A stretch of DNA of 64,000 nt from Triglochin maritima (GCA_963682175.1 OY821772.1:13694743-13758742), one strand, 5' to 3'. Counted from the stretch's first letter, positions 1 through 11,601 are shown. The notes: generated by a model from the letters alone, not told the origin. A program made the numbers and translations.

Positions 1-1742
1 GTTGGATAAAATAAGAGAGAAGAAAACTAGAGATCTTAATCAAGTTAAATGCATTAAAGATGATAATAATAACCTCTTAGTTAATACGGAGGATATCAAG
101 GAAAGGTGGAGAGAATATTTTGATAAGTTGTTTAATGGAGAAAAGGATAGTGACACTTTTGAAGTGGATGATACAATTGAGGAATCTAATAGACGATTTG
201 TACGGAGGATAAGAAAAGTTGAGGTTAAGGAAGCCTTAAAAAGGATGAAAGTTGGTAAGGCTTTAGAACCAGACGAGATTCCGATTGAGGTGTAGAAATG
301 TCTGGGGGATAAAGCAGTAACGTGGTTAACTAAATTGTTTAGTAGTATCTTTGAGAAAAATAAAATACCAAATGAGTGGAGAAGAAGTATTTTAGTGCCA
401 ATTTACAAGAATAAATGGGATATTCAAAGTCGCACTAACTATAGAGGTATAAAACTCATGTGTCATACTATGAAATTGTGGGAAAGAGTAATTGAGCACC
501 GTCTATGGAAAGAGACATGTGTTAGAGATAATCAATTTGGTTTCATGCCTGGAAGGTCAACGATATATGTCATATTTCTTATTAGACAACTTATGGAGAG
601 GTATAGAGAACAAAAGAAAGATCTACATATGGTTTTTATTGATTTAGAAAAGGCATATGATAGAGTTCCAAGAAATATAATGTGGTGGACCCTTGAGAAA
701 AAGAAAGTATCAACAAAATATGTGAATTTAATTAAAGATGTGTATGAAGGAGTTGAAACTAGCATTAGAATTTGTGATGGTGTGACTAAAGCTTTTCCCA
801 TTAAGATTGGACTTCATCAGGGTTCAGCTTTAAATCCATATCTATTTGCTTTAGTAATGGACGAGGTGACAAAAGACTTACAATGTAAGGTTCCATGGTG
901 TATGCTTTTTGCAGATGATGTAGTATTAATTGACGAGAGTAGGGTAGGTGTGGAGAGAAAACTAGAGTTGTGGAGAAATACTTTAGAAACAAAAGGTTTT
1001 AAACTAAGTAGGTCTAAAACTGAATATATGAAATGTTGTTTCAGTACCGTTAATACCGAGGAAGAGGAGATTATATTAGATGGGCAAGTGGTGCGTAGAA
1101 AAGATATTTTTAGATATCTTGGATCAATACTTCAAAAAGATGGGGAGATCAATGAAGATGTTAACCATAGGATTAGAACAGGATGGATGAAATGGCGACA
1201 AGCCTCAGGTGTCTTATGTGACAAGAAAATTCCACTTAAGTTAAAAGGAAAGTTTTATAGAACCGCAATAAGACCTACAATGCTATATGGTGCGGAATGT
1301 TGGGCCACTAAAAGATTACATATACAAAAGATGAGTGTATCTGAAATGAGGATGTTGAGGTGAATGTGTGACCATACGCGAATGGATCGGATTAGAAATG
1401 AAGACATTCGTGAGAGAGTTGGAATTGCTCCAATGGAAGAGAAAGTTATCCAACACAGACTGAGATGGTATGGACATGTACAAGGAAGACCTATGGAGGC
1501 ACCTATAAGAAGAGGAGTATTGAATCGGATCGAAGACATAAAAAGAGGAAGAGGCAGACCACGATTGACTTTGGAGGAAGCAGTCAAAAGAGATTTAAAA
1601 GACTGGAATGTTCCTCGAGAATTTGCATTGGATAGAAATGCGTGGAAGAAGACGATTCATGTGCCTGAACCGTGACTCCTTAGAGTTTCATTTCTAGCCT
1701 ACCCCAACTAGTTTGGGATAAAAGGCTTTGTTGTTGTTGTTG
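1..1742 (+). mobile_element. 5'-truncated RTE-type LINE with (TTG)n tail
   Basis: Plant RTE-clade non-LTR retrotransposon, cut by the left window edge, so the endonuclease part is not seen. The reverse-transcriptase core, the RTE-style C-terminal region and a short 3' UTR are present. The UTR ends in the CCCCAACTAGTTTGGGATAA box and five TTG units (about 1728-1742), a simple-repeat tail typical of RTE elements rather than poly(A). An inverted remnant of the same 3' end lies near 43951-43977. Confidence 0.88.
2..1675 (+). pseudogene. RTE LINE ORF2 reverse transcriptase, broken by two stops
   Basis: One reading frame encodes a LINE reverse transcriptase with the active-site motif FADDVVL (about 908-928), the upstream [12 protein letters not shown] box, the LHQGSALNP box, and the C-terminal RLRWYGHVQ and GRGRPR motifs common in plant RTE proteins. 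Two in-frame stops interrupt it, TAG at 293-295 and TGA at 1361-1363. Both fall where relatives usually carry tryptophan, consistent with TGG-to-stop transitions. There is no frameshift. The final TGA is at 1673-1675. The protein would act in target-primed reverse transcription, but this copy cannot make a full product. Confidence 0.9.
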
Positions 1743-1745
1743 TAT

Positions 1746-2330
1746 TTAATTTGTTGATATTGGTATTGGATCAGTCGAACCAGCCGTAGCACCCCAATTG
1801 TGTGTCCCTTGTAGGACAGGTGTGCGTCCCTTGCGGGATATGTATTTTTACATTGTGTGTCCCTCGCGAGATATGTACCCCAATTGTGTGTCCCAAATAT
1901 ATATAGTTTTACAGAGGAGGGACCTACTATTCTCAAAATGTATTAACACAAATTTTACAATTCTTAATAACTTAAATTTTAAAATTCATATGAAAATTTT
2001 AAGCCGAATGACTTGTATTATAACACAGTTTTAGTATGCACATAAAAAATCATTAAATTTAGAGGTCATTTCATAAAAGATCAACCAACGTCAAATTTAC
2101 AAGGAATCTTGTGAATATCCATATTGCGATATGAGTCATGATACATGGACACCTCGCGTCCGTGACGCGCTCCACGTCACCTTCCATGTCAGCATTTGCA
2201 GTTTTAAGTTTTTTTAAAGCATTTAAAAAATGAGATTTCCAATAAAGTGGGAGACGGTTACATACGGAATTAATGGTACAACGGTTCAAATTCTTCGGAT
2301 ATTACAAAAAGATGAAGATTTGTATCATTT
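1746..2330. repeat. AT-rich intergenic DNA with degenerate GTGTGTCCC repeats
   Basis: Between about 1791 and 1900 a unit resembling GTGTGTCCCTTGCGGGATATGTA occurs about three times with decay. The rest is AT-rich with no convincing coding potential. Similar 'tccct...cggga' wording reappears at 2390-2550, so both blocks may be parts of one unrecognised transposon. Confidence 0.45.
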
Positions 2331-2560
2331 ACCTCAGCAAATACAAATCTTCCCCTTAGCAATACACCTCCGTCCCTCAGCAAACACACATCAGTGCTGC
2401 ACGGGATACATATTTCCCCTCAGCAAAGACATATTTTCCCTCAACAAGTACACATTGTCCCCCTCAGCAAATACACATCTTTCCCATCAGCAAATACACA
2501 CCTTCCTCTCAGCAATACACATCTGTCCCTCACGGGACACATATTTGTCCCACGCACAAG
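2331..2560. repeat. minisatellite of CCTCAGCAAATACACATCTTT-like units
   Basis: About nine imperfect copies of a roughly 24-bp unit built on TCAGCAAATACACAT. Two copies also carry TGCACGGGATACATATT or TCACGGGACACATATT. Translations across it are low-complexity and not protein-like. Confidence 0.65.
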
Positions 2561-3462
2561 AGCTAGAGAGAGGAATAAAGAGGGAGGAAGTAATTTTCGT
2601 TGTTTATTTTTGGTAACATAATTTAACGCATGCTTTTTGGAATGATAATCGTCTGGTGTATTTGGAAACAAACTCACGTCATCAACGTGGAAACAAATTA
2701 AAAATAGCTGATAAAATAGGTCCATGTCGGCACCAACTTAAAGGAATCATGTTGCTCCACGTCAGGAACTTCTAAATAGGCGTGTTAACTAGAGTTTATA
2801 AATTATTTTCCTTGTGATATATAAGAAGATATGAGGTTTTGATTTTCGTATCGATGTTTAAATTTTCAATTATTAGCAAAGAATAATTAATGTCAACAAT
2901 TTTTAGGGGTGGTCTCTCCTTTTTTACGTATGTTGTTAAAGGTAAGTATGTGTATTTTCTTACATTTACTTCTGTCAATTATGAGAGTTGTGCTTTTGAA
3001 GAATTAAATGTGGTTTTTCTGTTATTTGCTTACGTGAAAAGAAAGAAGTTATAATAAATAAAGGAAGACACGTCACTCTCCCATTTGAATGCTATTCTCT
3101 TGACATAATGACTAGAACTCCACAAAATGAGCTTGATGGCTTGAATTTAAGTAAAACTTTTATTTTTAAAAACAGGATTTGCTCCACTCAAAAGTAGTTA
3201 ATATCGCCCAACAAACTAGATAACAAATACACCTACAATTCCACATGCACTCACTTTGTCCATTTGCGTTCTAACAACAAGCCACTCACACCATCTACAC
3301 ATCCACACATCTCCCACCAACACTACCCAACATAACAACTTTTTCTCTGTTATCTTCTGTTTCTAACCCAACCCGTGATCTACACTGTTTCACAATTCCT
3401 TTGTTCCTATCTCAGGACAAGTATCTTTTCAATCCCTCGCAACATAGCTAGTGTTACCTTTG
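2561..3462. other. upstream region of the fucosidase gene, no gene seen
   Basis: AT-rich intergenic DNA that becomes C- and A-rich from about 3230, consistent with a promoter and 5' UTR for the gene starting at 3463. I cannot place a TATA box or transcription start. Confidence 0.4.
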
Positions 3463-5888
3463 ATGTACGTCATGAGAGATCTTCGTCTTGTTTGTGTTCT
3501 TGTTTTGCTTTTACTGGTAAATGATGGCAAATTTTCGTTGGACGCCTCCCCTTTGCCTCTACTCCCGATTCCGTCCGGAGCGCAATTGAAGTGGCAACGC
3601 CGTGAAATCATCATGTTTTTCCACTTCGGGATGAACACATTCACGGATTCCGAGTGGGGGACTGGAAGAGAGAGCCCTTTGGTCTTCCGGCCGACCGCTC
3701 TGGACACGAAGCAATGGATGGAGGCTGCGAATGCCGTAGGGGCCTCGCTTGTGATCCTCGTCGCGAAGCACCATGATGGCTTCTGCTTGTGGCCCTCCAA
3801 GTATACAAAGCATTCGGTCGAACGGAGCCCATGGAGAGGCGGTGAGGGCGATTTGGTGGGGGAATTCGTGGCCGCCGCGAGGGCCAATGGCCTTGACGTT
3901 GGCTTGTACCTTTCCCCATGGGATAGGCATGAAAAAAGCTACGGGAATGAGGAAGAATATAACAAGTTCTACTTGGGCCAACTGAAGGAATTGCTCACCA
4001 AGTAAGTGGAATATAACAAGTTTTATTAAATTAGAAGATCAAGTGAGGCTGTGTGTACATTCGTTTATTTAAATATAATTTGAAAAAATGTATAAAAAAG
4101 AAGATCAAGTCTGCTTCTTCTTTTTTTGGTTTTTGAAAGCTTTTCATCTTATTTTTACTAACCCATTTCCAAACCTAGGATTTTTATAGTCACTTGTACA
4201 CAAACTTCAATTGCAACCTATGTTGTGCTTACTAGTTAACAAATTGTAGTTCATCATGTTTTAGGAAAGTAATTGTGTACGGTAATTTGATTGGGGTTTC
4301 TAAACCTGCCCATTTAGAAATGTAATTTAAAATTATAACAAATGCTTGTTTGAAAGATAGAAAGACTTTCCTGTCACAACTTTTTGACATTCAAGTTTGT
4401 GATATAGATACGGAACCATATCTGAGATTTGGTTGGATGGAGCGAAAGGAAAGAACGCGAAAAACATGAGTTATCATTTTGAAGAATGGATTCGTGCTGC
4501 GAAAAAATTGCAACCGGAGATTAACGTGTTTTCCGACGCCGGACCGGATATTCGATGGGTCGGAGACGAGAAAGGGTTCGCTGGAAGGACTTGTTGGTCT
4601 CCTATTAACCGGACGATGCTGAGAATCGGAGACGGTACGATCGTCAAGTAAGTACCTTCATGTTAGTAGATGAAATTTTTTGGTTGAACAAATCACATGT
4701 TCATGCTCATTATATTCTTCAAATAGCGGCTTCAATGTTTTGTTAACATTGTCAATTTTGTTCCAGTTCCAGTTGCAAAATTAGGAGGCGTTGTTGGACA
4801 TTATTGTTAAAATTGGACACAGAAATATCAAGGGCTTATTTGCTTCGATGCCCTTCTTAAACTACTATATTGGATTTCTGCCAAATGTTTTTCCAAATAC
4901 TAAATACAATTCCACATGCCTAAACTACAGACTTATCTGGTAGTGCGAACTTGTTTCCATTTAATATCGTCAAAAACATATAATTTTTTATTAAAAATAA
5001 ATTTATTAAAATTTAATCTTCTTTCGTTCCTTGTAATTTTGATATATTTTGTAATTCAAGCTGCTTATACCCGCCTCCATTCAACAGACATATTCCATTG
5101 CATCACTGTTAAATGTTTAACGAAAATAATAATAATTTGTTACGTATTCTTCTTCTTATTAAATTTCCCAACCTCCTTCCGTTAACAGGTACCTCAACTC
5201 CGGTGACCCGACCGGCACCGACTGGGTCCCACCAGAATGCGACGTATCCCTCCGACCGAACTGGTTCTGGCACCCAACCGACCACCCGAAGCCGCTCCAC
5301 CACCTCCATAAGATCTACTACAACTCGGTGGGCCGCAACTGCGTCCTCCTCCTCAACGCCTCCCCGAACACCACCGGCCTCGTCCCCGCCTCCGACCTCC
5401 ACTCCCTCCAGCTCCTCCACTCCTCCCTCACATCCACCTTCTCTTCCAACCTTGCGTCCACTTGCACCACCATGACAACCAAACCCCACGTAAAAAACCC
5501 ATCTTTCCCACCCCAAAACACCCTCAACACCACCACCAACTCTTTCTGGTGGGCCTTGGAGGAGGATGGTGGAGAAGATAAGGAGGTTTGGATGGAGTTG
5601 GAGTGGGAGCAAGGGTTGGTGGGGGGTTTCAATGTGGTTAGGATTGAGGAGGCAGTGTGGTTGGGGCAGAGAGTGGAGAGGCATGAGGTGTGGGTGGATG
5701 GGAGGAGGGTTGTGGGGAATGGGACTAGTGTTGGGTATAGGAGGTTGCATAGGCTGGGGAAGGTGGTGAGAGGGGTTAGGAAGGTGAGGTTTGTGTTTGG
5801 GAAGTGGAGGGGGTTTGAGGGGCCTTTGATTAGTGGGGTGGGTTTGCATTATGATCCTTTGTGGGATCAACAACATGATTCTCATTGA
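3463..5888 (+). CDS. FUC1: alpha-L-fucosidase 1-like, GH29 family, 3 exons
   Basis: Secreted glycosidase expected to remove alpha-L-fucose from cell-wall xyloglucan oligosaccharides or N-glycans in the apoplast. Coding exons are 3463-4001, 4408-4647 and 5189-5888 (492 aa); both introns are phase 2 with AA|GTAAGT donors. A hydrophobic N-terminus (residues 1-30) is a likely signal peptide. The catalytic region carries FFHFGMNTF, KHHDGFCLW (about 102-110) and IWLDGAKG, in which Asp190 corresponds to the GH29 nucleophile. FSDAGPDIRWVG, TDWVPPECDVS and YYNSVGRNCVLLLN follow, as in plant FUC1 proteins. Length matches the family and no lesion is seen. Met at 3472 is an alternative start three codons in. 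Exons are strikingly GC-rich against AT-rich introns. The match to plant FUC1 is from motif recognition, not an alignment. Confidence 0.93.
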
Positions 5889-6640
5889 CGTATATACGTA
5901 GTTTCGTTAATTTGGTGGTATTTGTTTATTGCATGTTTGTAACTATATAATTGATGAAGTAAAGCTTAATACTTCAAAATATAGACATTTATTTTTGTCT
6001 CTTCTATTCCATTGACCCAGCCATCAACTATATATGTTTTCACGTCTATGGAGCTAACTTTAGAGTGGAGGTTGGGATAATTGCCCCCTCTAATTTTTTG
6101 ATCGAATTTTGAATATCCTTAGTCTAATTGTGATATCCTAACCCTTGCTTAGGGTGTATAATTAGGGTTTGCATGGGGACAACGGGAAGGAGGACATGAT
6201 GGCCTAAGGGGGTATGGGTGAGGAGTGTGGTATGTGATGGTGAGGTGAGAGAGATATGGTTGGGGTTGATTTGTTGGGTGAGGGTTGGTTTTAAACGAAA
6301 AACACACCCCGTTCCTCCATTCTTCGTCTTCTTCCATTCTCACACCAAGCCTCCATCTCTTCTCTCCTCCAACTCTACTGACCAGCGACAGAGGAAGCAA
6401 CGTGGTTGAGAACCGAAGGCCCAAGACGTGGGAGCGTGATGTGAGAAGGAGCAGCGTTCGGGTTGCTCCGAAGGAGGTTGCGGGCGAGCTCTGACAACCT
6501 CGAAAGAAAAGTATGCCAAGTTCTTGCATTAGAGATTGCTCACACGTGGGTGTGTGATGTTTAGCACGTCACCAGAGGTCGAAGATCTCGCCGGCGATGA
6601 AGGCAGCAAGATGTACTTGGTAGAGCCATGTAGTTGTCGG
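5889..6640. other. 3' flank of fucosidase and intergenic DNA
   Basis: The first 150 bases are AT-rich and probably hold the 3' UTR of the fucosidase gene. From about 6160 the DNA is G-rich then pyrimidine-rich, without a convincing reading frame. Confidence 0.35.
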
Positions 6641-6644
6641 CTAA

Positions 6645-6745
6645 CAGTCGACCAGTGCCTTTGGGCGGTCGACCGTATGTAGTGTAATTCTCCTTTTTTA
6701 CCCAGTACCGGTCGAACGATGTCTTGCGATGGTCGACCGGTTGAG
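6645..6745. repeat. four GTCGAC-centred palindromes in two pairs
   Basis: CAGTCGACCA and CGGTCGACCG lie about 20 bp apart, followed by CGGTCGAACG and TGGTCGACCG about 23 bp apart. This is the arrangement seen at higher density in the LTRs at 33-36 kb and 55.9-56.4 kb. It may be a fragment of such an LTR, but I see no LTR boundaries here. Confidence 0.45.
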
Positions 6746-6746
6746 C

Positions 6747-6798
6747 ATATTTGATGGGTTGGAGAGTTACTGATATTTGATGGGTTGGAGAGTTACTG
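6747..6798. repeat. 26-bp tandem duplication
   Basis: Two identical 26-bp units starting ATATTTGATGGGTTGG, directly upstream of the coiled-coil/Ulp1 pseudogene. Confidence 0.85.
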
Positions 6799-6805
6799 AT
6801 ATTTT

Positions 6806-9397
6806 GATGGCCAATTGGCGGAGAAGACTACCATTTTGCTTGAGAAGATCAAACAACTAGAAGATAAGGATTCCCAACTAGCAGAAAGGAATGCCCAATT
6901 TACCGTGAAGGAGGTTCAATTTGCTGAGTTATCTGCAAAATTGGCTGAACAGAACCACTAAGTAACCATTACGGATTCCCTACTGGCAGAGAAGGATGCC
7001 CAGCTTGTACTTCGAGAGGCCCAATTGGTTGAGAAAGAGGTACAACTGTCAGAGTTAAATGAACTTCTTACTGAGAAAAACACAGAACTATGTCAGCTCA
7101 ATAATGATTTAGCTCAGAAAAATAAGAAATGCTTGAAGCTCCTACACCTTTTAATCTACTGGATGCGTGATGAGAATTTTATTTATACCGCAAGTGCACG
7201 GCGTCAATGAAGACGTGGCAAGTACGGGTCGAACACAATGAGGGAGAGATATTGTTATTTTTGTGATTTTCGATTAGGGAAAGAAAGAGAGATAAATAAG
7301 GTTTGTTTGAGATTTTTGGATTTTTAATTTCTAAAGCAAGAACAACAAGAACAAATTAAAAATAAAGCAAAGATGGATGAAAGTCCAGTGGGTGGAGGTT
7401 TAGATCTCGGGTTTTGTTTAGAGAAATCTGAAACTTATAATAAATCACATTAGTTATAACGCATTACATGATAAATGATTCAACATAAACTCAAGTAATC
7501 AAAATATACTAACACGAAATTAAAATAATAACATGATTCTTCTTCTCATCACCCTAAATCCGTCACCCCCACCCTTTGGAGAGAGTTAGAAACTCATGGA
7601 TGGAGGGCAGGAGAATGGGTCCTTGAGAAACTACAAAAGAAAACTAAAAAATACAAAATAAAAGAACATAATTTTATTGCTAAAGAGAAGAACGTCTTTA
7701 CAACATAATTTCGGGGCTATTTATAGCCGATACAAGGGACCCAAGTATGAAATAAGAAAGTACACGCGTCAACACGCAACTGGTAAAAATTTGAGCGCAC
7801 GGATCGACTTTTGTGCGGCAGAATCACTGCAATTTGTACATGAGGTGCGGCGGAATCACCACCTTTCTTGCTCAGAATCGATCCGGATTTTTCCTGTGTG
7901 TTTATGGTATGATTTAAATGTCATTTGCGCGTCTGGATTGATTTCTTTCCTTTCTTTTGAGCTCCGAATTTATTTCTTCATATATTTGGAGATCCAAATT
8001 GATTTTTCTTTAGAACTTCTCCAAAATAATATTTTGGTACTCGTAATTTGCAGTCGGGTCCTTGGCTTTTTGCAATTAACTCCCTGGCTACTTTTGTATT
8101 TAAGTCCCTAGCCTTTTTGTAATTAGGTCTTTGAATGCTTTTATGCTTGGATGGACTTCAATTTGAATCCCGATAATTTTGAACTTGGTCTTTATGATAG
8201 AAATGAGTCTCTTGCACGCGTTTATGCTCGGGATATGGGTAATTTGCATTCAGGTCCATGTATTCTGTAAATAAGACTAAACACATACCTTAGTAGCATT
8301 TATTGATATAAAATTAATCTAAATGAAAGACATATGATGCAATGTATGCAATGCATCAATGCGTCCATTACACCTACAGGCCCGAGGGCAGAAAGAAGAA
8401 AAATCAGAAGTATACAAAAAAAGGTTACAGAGGAGAAGGTATTACAAAAGAGGAAGGGTAAAAATGATAAAAAATATTTCATTCAGAAAAGGCTCATGTA
8501 TGCGGGCCTCCTTTCCTCGGCTCCTTCAACACCAACTGAACTTCGGTCACTACCAATTGTGAATGCGGGTGGAGACATAGACCTCAAATCCTTGTCTGGG
8601 TTGTCAGCCGAGGAAAGTAATGCGATTTTGAATTTGACATGCAGAATTGTGGACGTTGGGCGAACAATATGGTCAAATGATATTGCGCAGGTTAACATTC
8701 AAGATTTCAAGGATCTGATTAGAAAAGGTTCAGATTTCTCATCCGACGTGAGTATTTTACATCTTCTGTCGTTTCTTTCCAATCACTTTTAGTCACAGTT
8801 ATCAAAAAATTTAATTTTACAGCTAATGGATACACTACTCTGTGTGTTGGATGAAAGGCAACCAAAACGTTTTGCATCTAACTATTCAAATGTTATTGTC
8901 ATTCCATCGACGGCTACCTCAGGAATTGTTATTCAGTGCGAAGCTCTATACGAAGATATCATTAAGGGGAAATTATTGGCTTGGGACCCCAACCACTCAG
9001 TCATCGCACAACCACTTGTAGCCTCAGGGCACTGGACCTTGCTTTCTGTGTGCGCGGCAACGCAATCAATCACAAATTACAACAACTTAGCTCGCGTTCT
9101 TGACAAAGACGAAGATCCATCTGAAATAGTCGGCTCTTCTGAGGAATTGGCTCTTAGTATGACAAAGTTCTGGAGGCAGTGTTTTGGTGTGCAATGGAAG
9201 CTGAACTTTGAAAGGAAAAAATCCCAACGGCAGGCTATAGGTTCGAATGATTGTGGCGTATTTGTAGCCCACTGGGTACGATGCTTAATGGGGGGGGGGG
9301 AGATCCAACTCTTGAAGAGGACGTCAAATATTTGCACTCAGTTAGGGGAGAATTAGCGTTGTACTTGATTTCAAATTCAAGATTTAGAAATCCCTAA
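6806..9397 (+). pseudogene. coiled-coil protein with C-terminal Ulp1-like (C48) cysteine protease domain, dead
   Basis: The N-terminal part (6806-7167) is a heptad-like coiled coil of repeated AQLxEK/LAEKDAQL units. After a solo LTR (7168-8358) the gene resumes at 8359 with a basic linker. A GT-AG intron (8748-8822) separates it from a Ulp1-type peptidase domain containing GHWTLLSV (catalytic His), a Gln-containing loop, and GSNDCGVFVAHW (catalytic Cys). The usual catalytic Asp position reads Asn (TNYNNL). Lesions are a TAA at 6959-6961, a frameshift near 7130-7140, the LTR insertion, and a frameshift in the G-run at about 9290-9301, after which the expected C-terminal segment runs in another frame to TAA at 9395-9397. 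Ulp1 domains deconjugate SUMO-like proteins and are often captured by plant Mutator-like or CACTA transposons, so host versus transposon origin is open. Confidence 0.75.
7168..8358 (-). mobile_element. solo LTR of the Athila/Tat-like family, perfect 5-bp TSD
   Basis: The 1191-bp sequence is the reverse complement, at roughly 90 percent identity by eye over the first 250 bases, of the LTR at 57625-58770. It starts TGATGAGAATTTTATTTATA and ends TGCAATGCATCA. The flanks at 7163-7167 and 8359-8363 are both ATGCG, so this is a complete insertion reduced to one LTR by recombination. A minus-strand TATA (CTATTTATAG, about 7717) matches the family promoter. It interrupts the coiled-coil/Ulp1 gene. 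Confidence 0.95.
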
Positions 9398-9534
9398 CTA
9401 ACACTCACTAGATTTGTTGTACTGACTCTTTTGTAAAGTTGTTCGATATGAACCATACATGTAGAGGGGGAACACTCTTCACAGATTACATAATTTCTTT
9501 TTTAAAATCTCCACTTGTCCCTTATGAGTCATTG

Positions 9535-10290
9535 TTAATGCATGTATTTTGTAACCCTTGTCTCGATCTTGAATGTCCATGTGTTATCTCTGGTATAACC
9601 ATGTAGTCCTTTCCGGACTAATGTTGGATAGGTTATGGTTCCACTCTGGATACTCAGCATATCCTTTGTGCATCCTGTAATGACTCTGGATTCACTCTGG
9701 ATAGTGTGGTTTGACTCTGGATTCACTTTGTATTGTATTTAAATTAAGAAACCCAAACAAGTAACAACAGAAGGAAATGCGTCCAAAGTTTTAAAAAGGT
9801 TCACAATTTTTTGGCGATTCGAATCTGGATACATTACGGATTCATTCTGTGATGATGTTGGATTACCGTTTGAGTTACTGTGGTTTGACTCTGGAAATAC
9901 TCTGGACTAAATGTCGACTCTTGGTCAACCCTGGTCTCCATCTGGAATGACTCTGGATCGATTAAGGATTAATTTTTTCGAATGACGTTGGATTACCTCT
10001 GCATTGAATCTGGATTGACTCTGGACTACATTAGGCCTACTTTCTGGAATGACTATGGATACATTATGGATTCATGACGCTGGATTACCGCTGGAATAAT
10101 TGCCGATCGACGCTGGAATAACTGCCCATCGACTCTGGATTGACTCTCGACTAAATTTTGACAGTCGTCTACCCATGGTCTCCATCTGGAATGACTATGG
10201 ATTTATTTATGGATTCATTCTAGCATCACGCTGGATTACCTCTGGATTGATTCTCGTTTCAAGACCACCAGTATGGACTCACATAAATCA
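9535..10290 (+). repeat. irregular TCTGGATTGACTCTGGA-type array
   Basis: Dozens of degenerate copies of CTGGA(T/A)TGACT with ACTCTGGATT variants and irregular spacing. The same motif in reverse complement forms the array at 11095-11314, so the two arrays are inverted relative to each other, as in subterminal repeats of a DNA transposon. Confidence 0.75.
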
Positions 10291-10439
10291 GTTTGCAATT
10301 TAAAAATAAAACATGAAACCCAAAAAACAATCAGCAAAAGGAAAGACATCCGAAGTTTTAAAAGACGCCCACAATTTTATTACGAAGCGAAACTGAAAGG
10401 GAAAGTACACATCCAGACACAACAAAACTCCTACAGGTC

Positions 10440-10748
10440 CTAATCAGATGAAGATTCAAAAGGGCGGAGATAATTCGACATTAAGTCCTCTACCAACCGC
10501 CATCGCTTCTCCTCGAGGTCCTTCAATTCTAAGAAAGGTTCTTCAAGGGCTAGACCAGTTGTCTTATGTGTGTCCGGGTTTCCAGTGCGCATGACTCTCT
10601 TCCAGTCATCCACGCAGCTCGTCATTCTCCACCGGCAGAACATTATGGACGTCTCCACAGCCTGCAACTCCTTACATCGTTGGCGATGTTCATTTTCTAC
10701 ACACTTAGGATAGCCTCCGGAATTACTCTGTACTGACTCTTGACTCAT
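10440..10748 (-). CDS. unrecognised 102-aa ORF between inverted arrays
   Basis: ATG-to-stop frame with balanced, non-repetitive composition: Cys/Trp-containing middle (CRWRMTSCVDDWKR), Glu/Leu-rich end (LELKDLEEKRWRLVEDL). It lies alone in the spacer between the two inverted CTGGA arrays, the position of cargo or a leftover transposon exon. I recognise no family and saw no splice partners. It could be chance. Confidence 0.3.
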   Translation of the reverse strand: MSQESVQSNSGGYPKCVENEHRQRCKELQAVETSIMFCRWRMTSCVDDWKRVMRTGNPDTHKTTGLALEEPFLELKDLEEKRWRLVEDLMSNYLRPFESSSD

Positions 10749-11094
10749 CTGGACTCACGCTTCTTGCTTCATAACATGTCCGTCTCAAAACAATTGTATG
10801 ACTTATGTAGAAACTTTATCTCTTTCAAATACGGAGAAGTCTTTTCACATACAAATTCCTTTACGATATGTCTTCTCACGTATTAATGGTAATTTCTGTT
10901 CTCGATGTTCAACAGTCGTTCCCCTCTGATTACGGGAACCTTTGCGCTTCAACTGTACAAAGGAATTGCCAGATCCACCCCCTTTTCTGGACACGTATTT
11001 GCCTAGTGGTCTCTGACGTGTGACGCGTCATTCCAGAGTCGAACGACCAGGTCTCATACGTGTCCGTGGGACTACAGTCATTGGATCCAGAGTG

Positions 11095-11314
11095 ATTCCA
11101 GAATCGATTCAGATTGATTCCAGAGACGAACTAGAATTATTCCAGAGTCGATCCAGATTGATTCCAGAGTCGATCCAGATTGATTCCAGAGTCGATCCAG
11201 AATGATTCCAGAGTCGATCCAGAATGATTCCAGAGTCGATCCAGATTGATTCTAGAGACGATCCAGAGTGATTCCACAGTCGATCCAGAGTGATTCGATG
11301 CAGAGTGATTCCAG
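11095..11314 (-). repeat. 22-bp tandem array, inverted partner of the 9.5-10.3 kb array
   Basis: About ten tandem units of ATTCCAGAGTCGATCCAGATTG. Starts at 11139, 11161, 11183, 11205, 11227, 11249, 11271 and 11293 give an exact 22-bp period, with decay at both ends. Confidence 0.9.
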
Positions 11315-11348
11315 CACGGTAATGGTTTAGTCATGGTCTTAGATTAGT

Positions 11349-11601
11349 CTTAGTAAAAATTATTTTGCTACAGTCAATCCCAAATCACACGTCCTACCAA
11401 ACGGATCACGAACTGATTTGGACGGCCGTTAACGGCCCATTCACGTCGTCTCTGGAGTGGGGCCGACAAACGGCCCATGTGCATTTGCGCAAATATGATG
11501 CTTTCGAGATGTATATGCGGCAATACCGAAAAAGCATGTGCATATGGCCAATTTGGACACTTGCGGGGTGTACTGTAGCAAAACCCCCAAAAAATTACTA
11601 G
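11349..11601. mobile_element. possible MITE with TTTTGCTACAGT inverted ends
   Basis: The left arm reads CTTAGTAAAAATTATTTTGC then TACAGT. The right arm, reverse-complemented, reads CTAGTAATTTTTTGGGGG then TTTTGCTACAGT. The 253-bp interior has no gene. No clear TSD was found, so the boundaries are approximate. Confidence 0.45.

Noticed and set aside
2071..2978. Several 60-130-codon frames around the minisatellite
   Set aside because: Overlap simple repeats on both strands and show no family motif.
5109..5885. Long minus-strand frame opposite the third exon of the fucosidase
   Set aside because: Shadow of a GC-rich exon; low-complexity Pro/His and Gly/Glu composition.
6149..6529. 126-codon minus-strand frame
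   Set aside because: Low-complexity composition over a G-rich to pyrimidine-rich transition; no motif or splice context.
9535..11314. CRISPR-like array
   Set aside because: Plant nuclear context; tandem repeats without unique spacers; inverted arrays fit a transposon.
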